Below, one piece after another: positions 63,955 through 64,000 of a DNA stretch of 64,000 nt. Numbering within the stretch: the first letter of the stretch is position 1; each line of letters starts with the position of its first letter. The translations under genes were made by a program, and so were the position numbers. The stretch covers positions 124,001 to 188,000 of the forward strand of contig NZ_CP040948.1 of the NCBI RefSeq assembly GCF_006363955.1. Direction: 5' to 3'. A model generated the notes under the pieces. It was not told the DNA's origin, searched no databases, and saw only the letters and a program-made list of their open reading frames with translations. This DNA is from Methylophilus medardicus. Its GTDB lineage: Bacteria; Pseudomonadota; Gammaproteobacteria; Burkholderiales; Methylophilaceae.

Positions 63955-64000
63955 TGTTTGCCTGCTGCGCTCGCCATTGCGGCGTTAAAAAGCAGTTTTA

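Overview
The window looks like a chromosomal stretch of a Gram-negative proteobacterium, most likely a betaproteobacterium. Supporting content is pilPQ-aroKB-dgt, an EIIA(Man)-HPr-EI set next to hprK and rapZ, dksA, folD, Kdo transferase, an RND efflux operon, a cobalamin-dependent class II ribonucleotide reductase and a cobalamin-dependent MetH. A methylotroph of the Methylophilaceae type is my guess, but no methanol-oxidation gene is present to prove it. No phage, plasmid, CRISPR, rRNA or insertion-sequence transposase is visible.

Layout. 1-5.2 kb: end of the type IV pilus operon (pilP tail, pilQ), then aroK, aroB and a dGTPase-like gene. 5.3-6.7 kb: dksA and folD on the minus strand. 6.8-7.1 kb: tRNA-Pro, tRNA-Arg, tRNA-His. 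7.2-17.9 kb: a GGDEF diguanylate cyclase followed by an eight-gene, tightly overlapping MSHA-type pilus/secretion operon (secretin, TPR protein, MshE-like ATPase, GspF-like protein, GspL/MshI-like and MshJ-like proteins, two pilin-like proteins). 17.9-25.6 kb: moeB/thiF-like gene, BFD-like ferredoxin, a zinc-ribbon membrane protein, valS, an apparently circularly permuted photolyase homologue, and an NfeD/SPFH pair. 25.7-32.5 kb: a three-gene peptide-modification cluster (transglutaminase-amidoligase DUF2126, circularly permuted ATP-grasp plus alpha-E, transglutaminase). 32.6-38.9 kb: amidase, HAD hydrolase, thiopurine methyltransferase, a VOC/HPPD-like protein, a small secreted protein and oligopeptidase A. 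39-43.9 kb: regulatory PTS (ptsI, ptsH, EIIA), rapZ, hprK, hpf. 44-47 kb: alkB, a polysaccharide-deacetylase-like gene, an MFS transporter. 47-55.6 kb: RND tripartite efflux operon, a small membrane protein, lrgAB, a DUF2490 protein. 55.6-64 kb: metH, a 0.55-kb inverted-repeat element, waaA, and class II nrdJ behind a NrdR box.

How parts may work together (inference). The diguanylate cyclase sits just upstream of an ATPase with the c-di-GMP-binding MshEN domain, so the pilus locus could carry its own second-messenger input. HPr, EI, EIIA, HPr kinase and RapZ form a phosphorylation circuit with no sugar permease, hence probably purely regulatory. The 25.7-32.5 kb cluster belongs to the predicted amide-bond/peptide-tag systems and has a sigma-54-like promoter in front.

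The most unusual single gene is the photolyase homologue at 23007-24221: its FAD-binding helical domain comes first and an antenna-like alpha/beta domain follows, the reverse of the canonical order. All functional calls were made by reading motifs; no database search was run.
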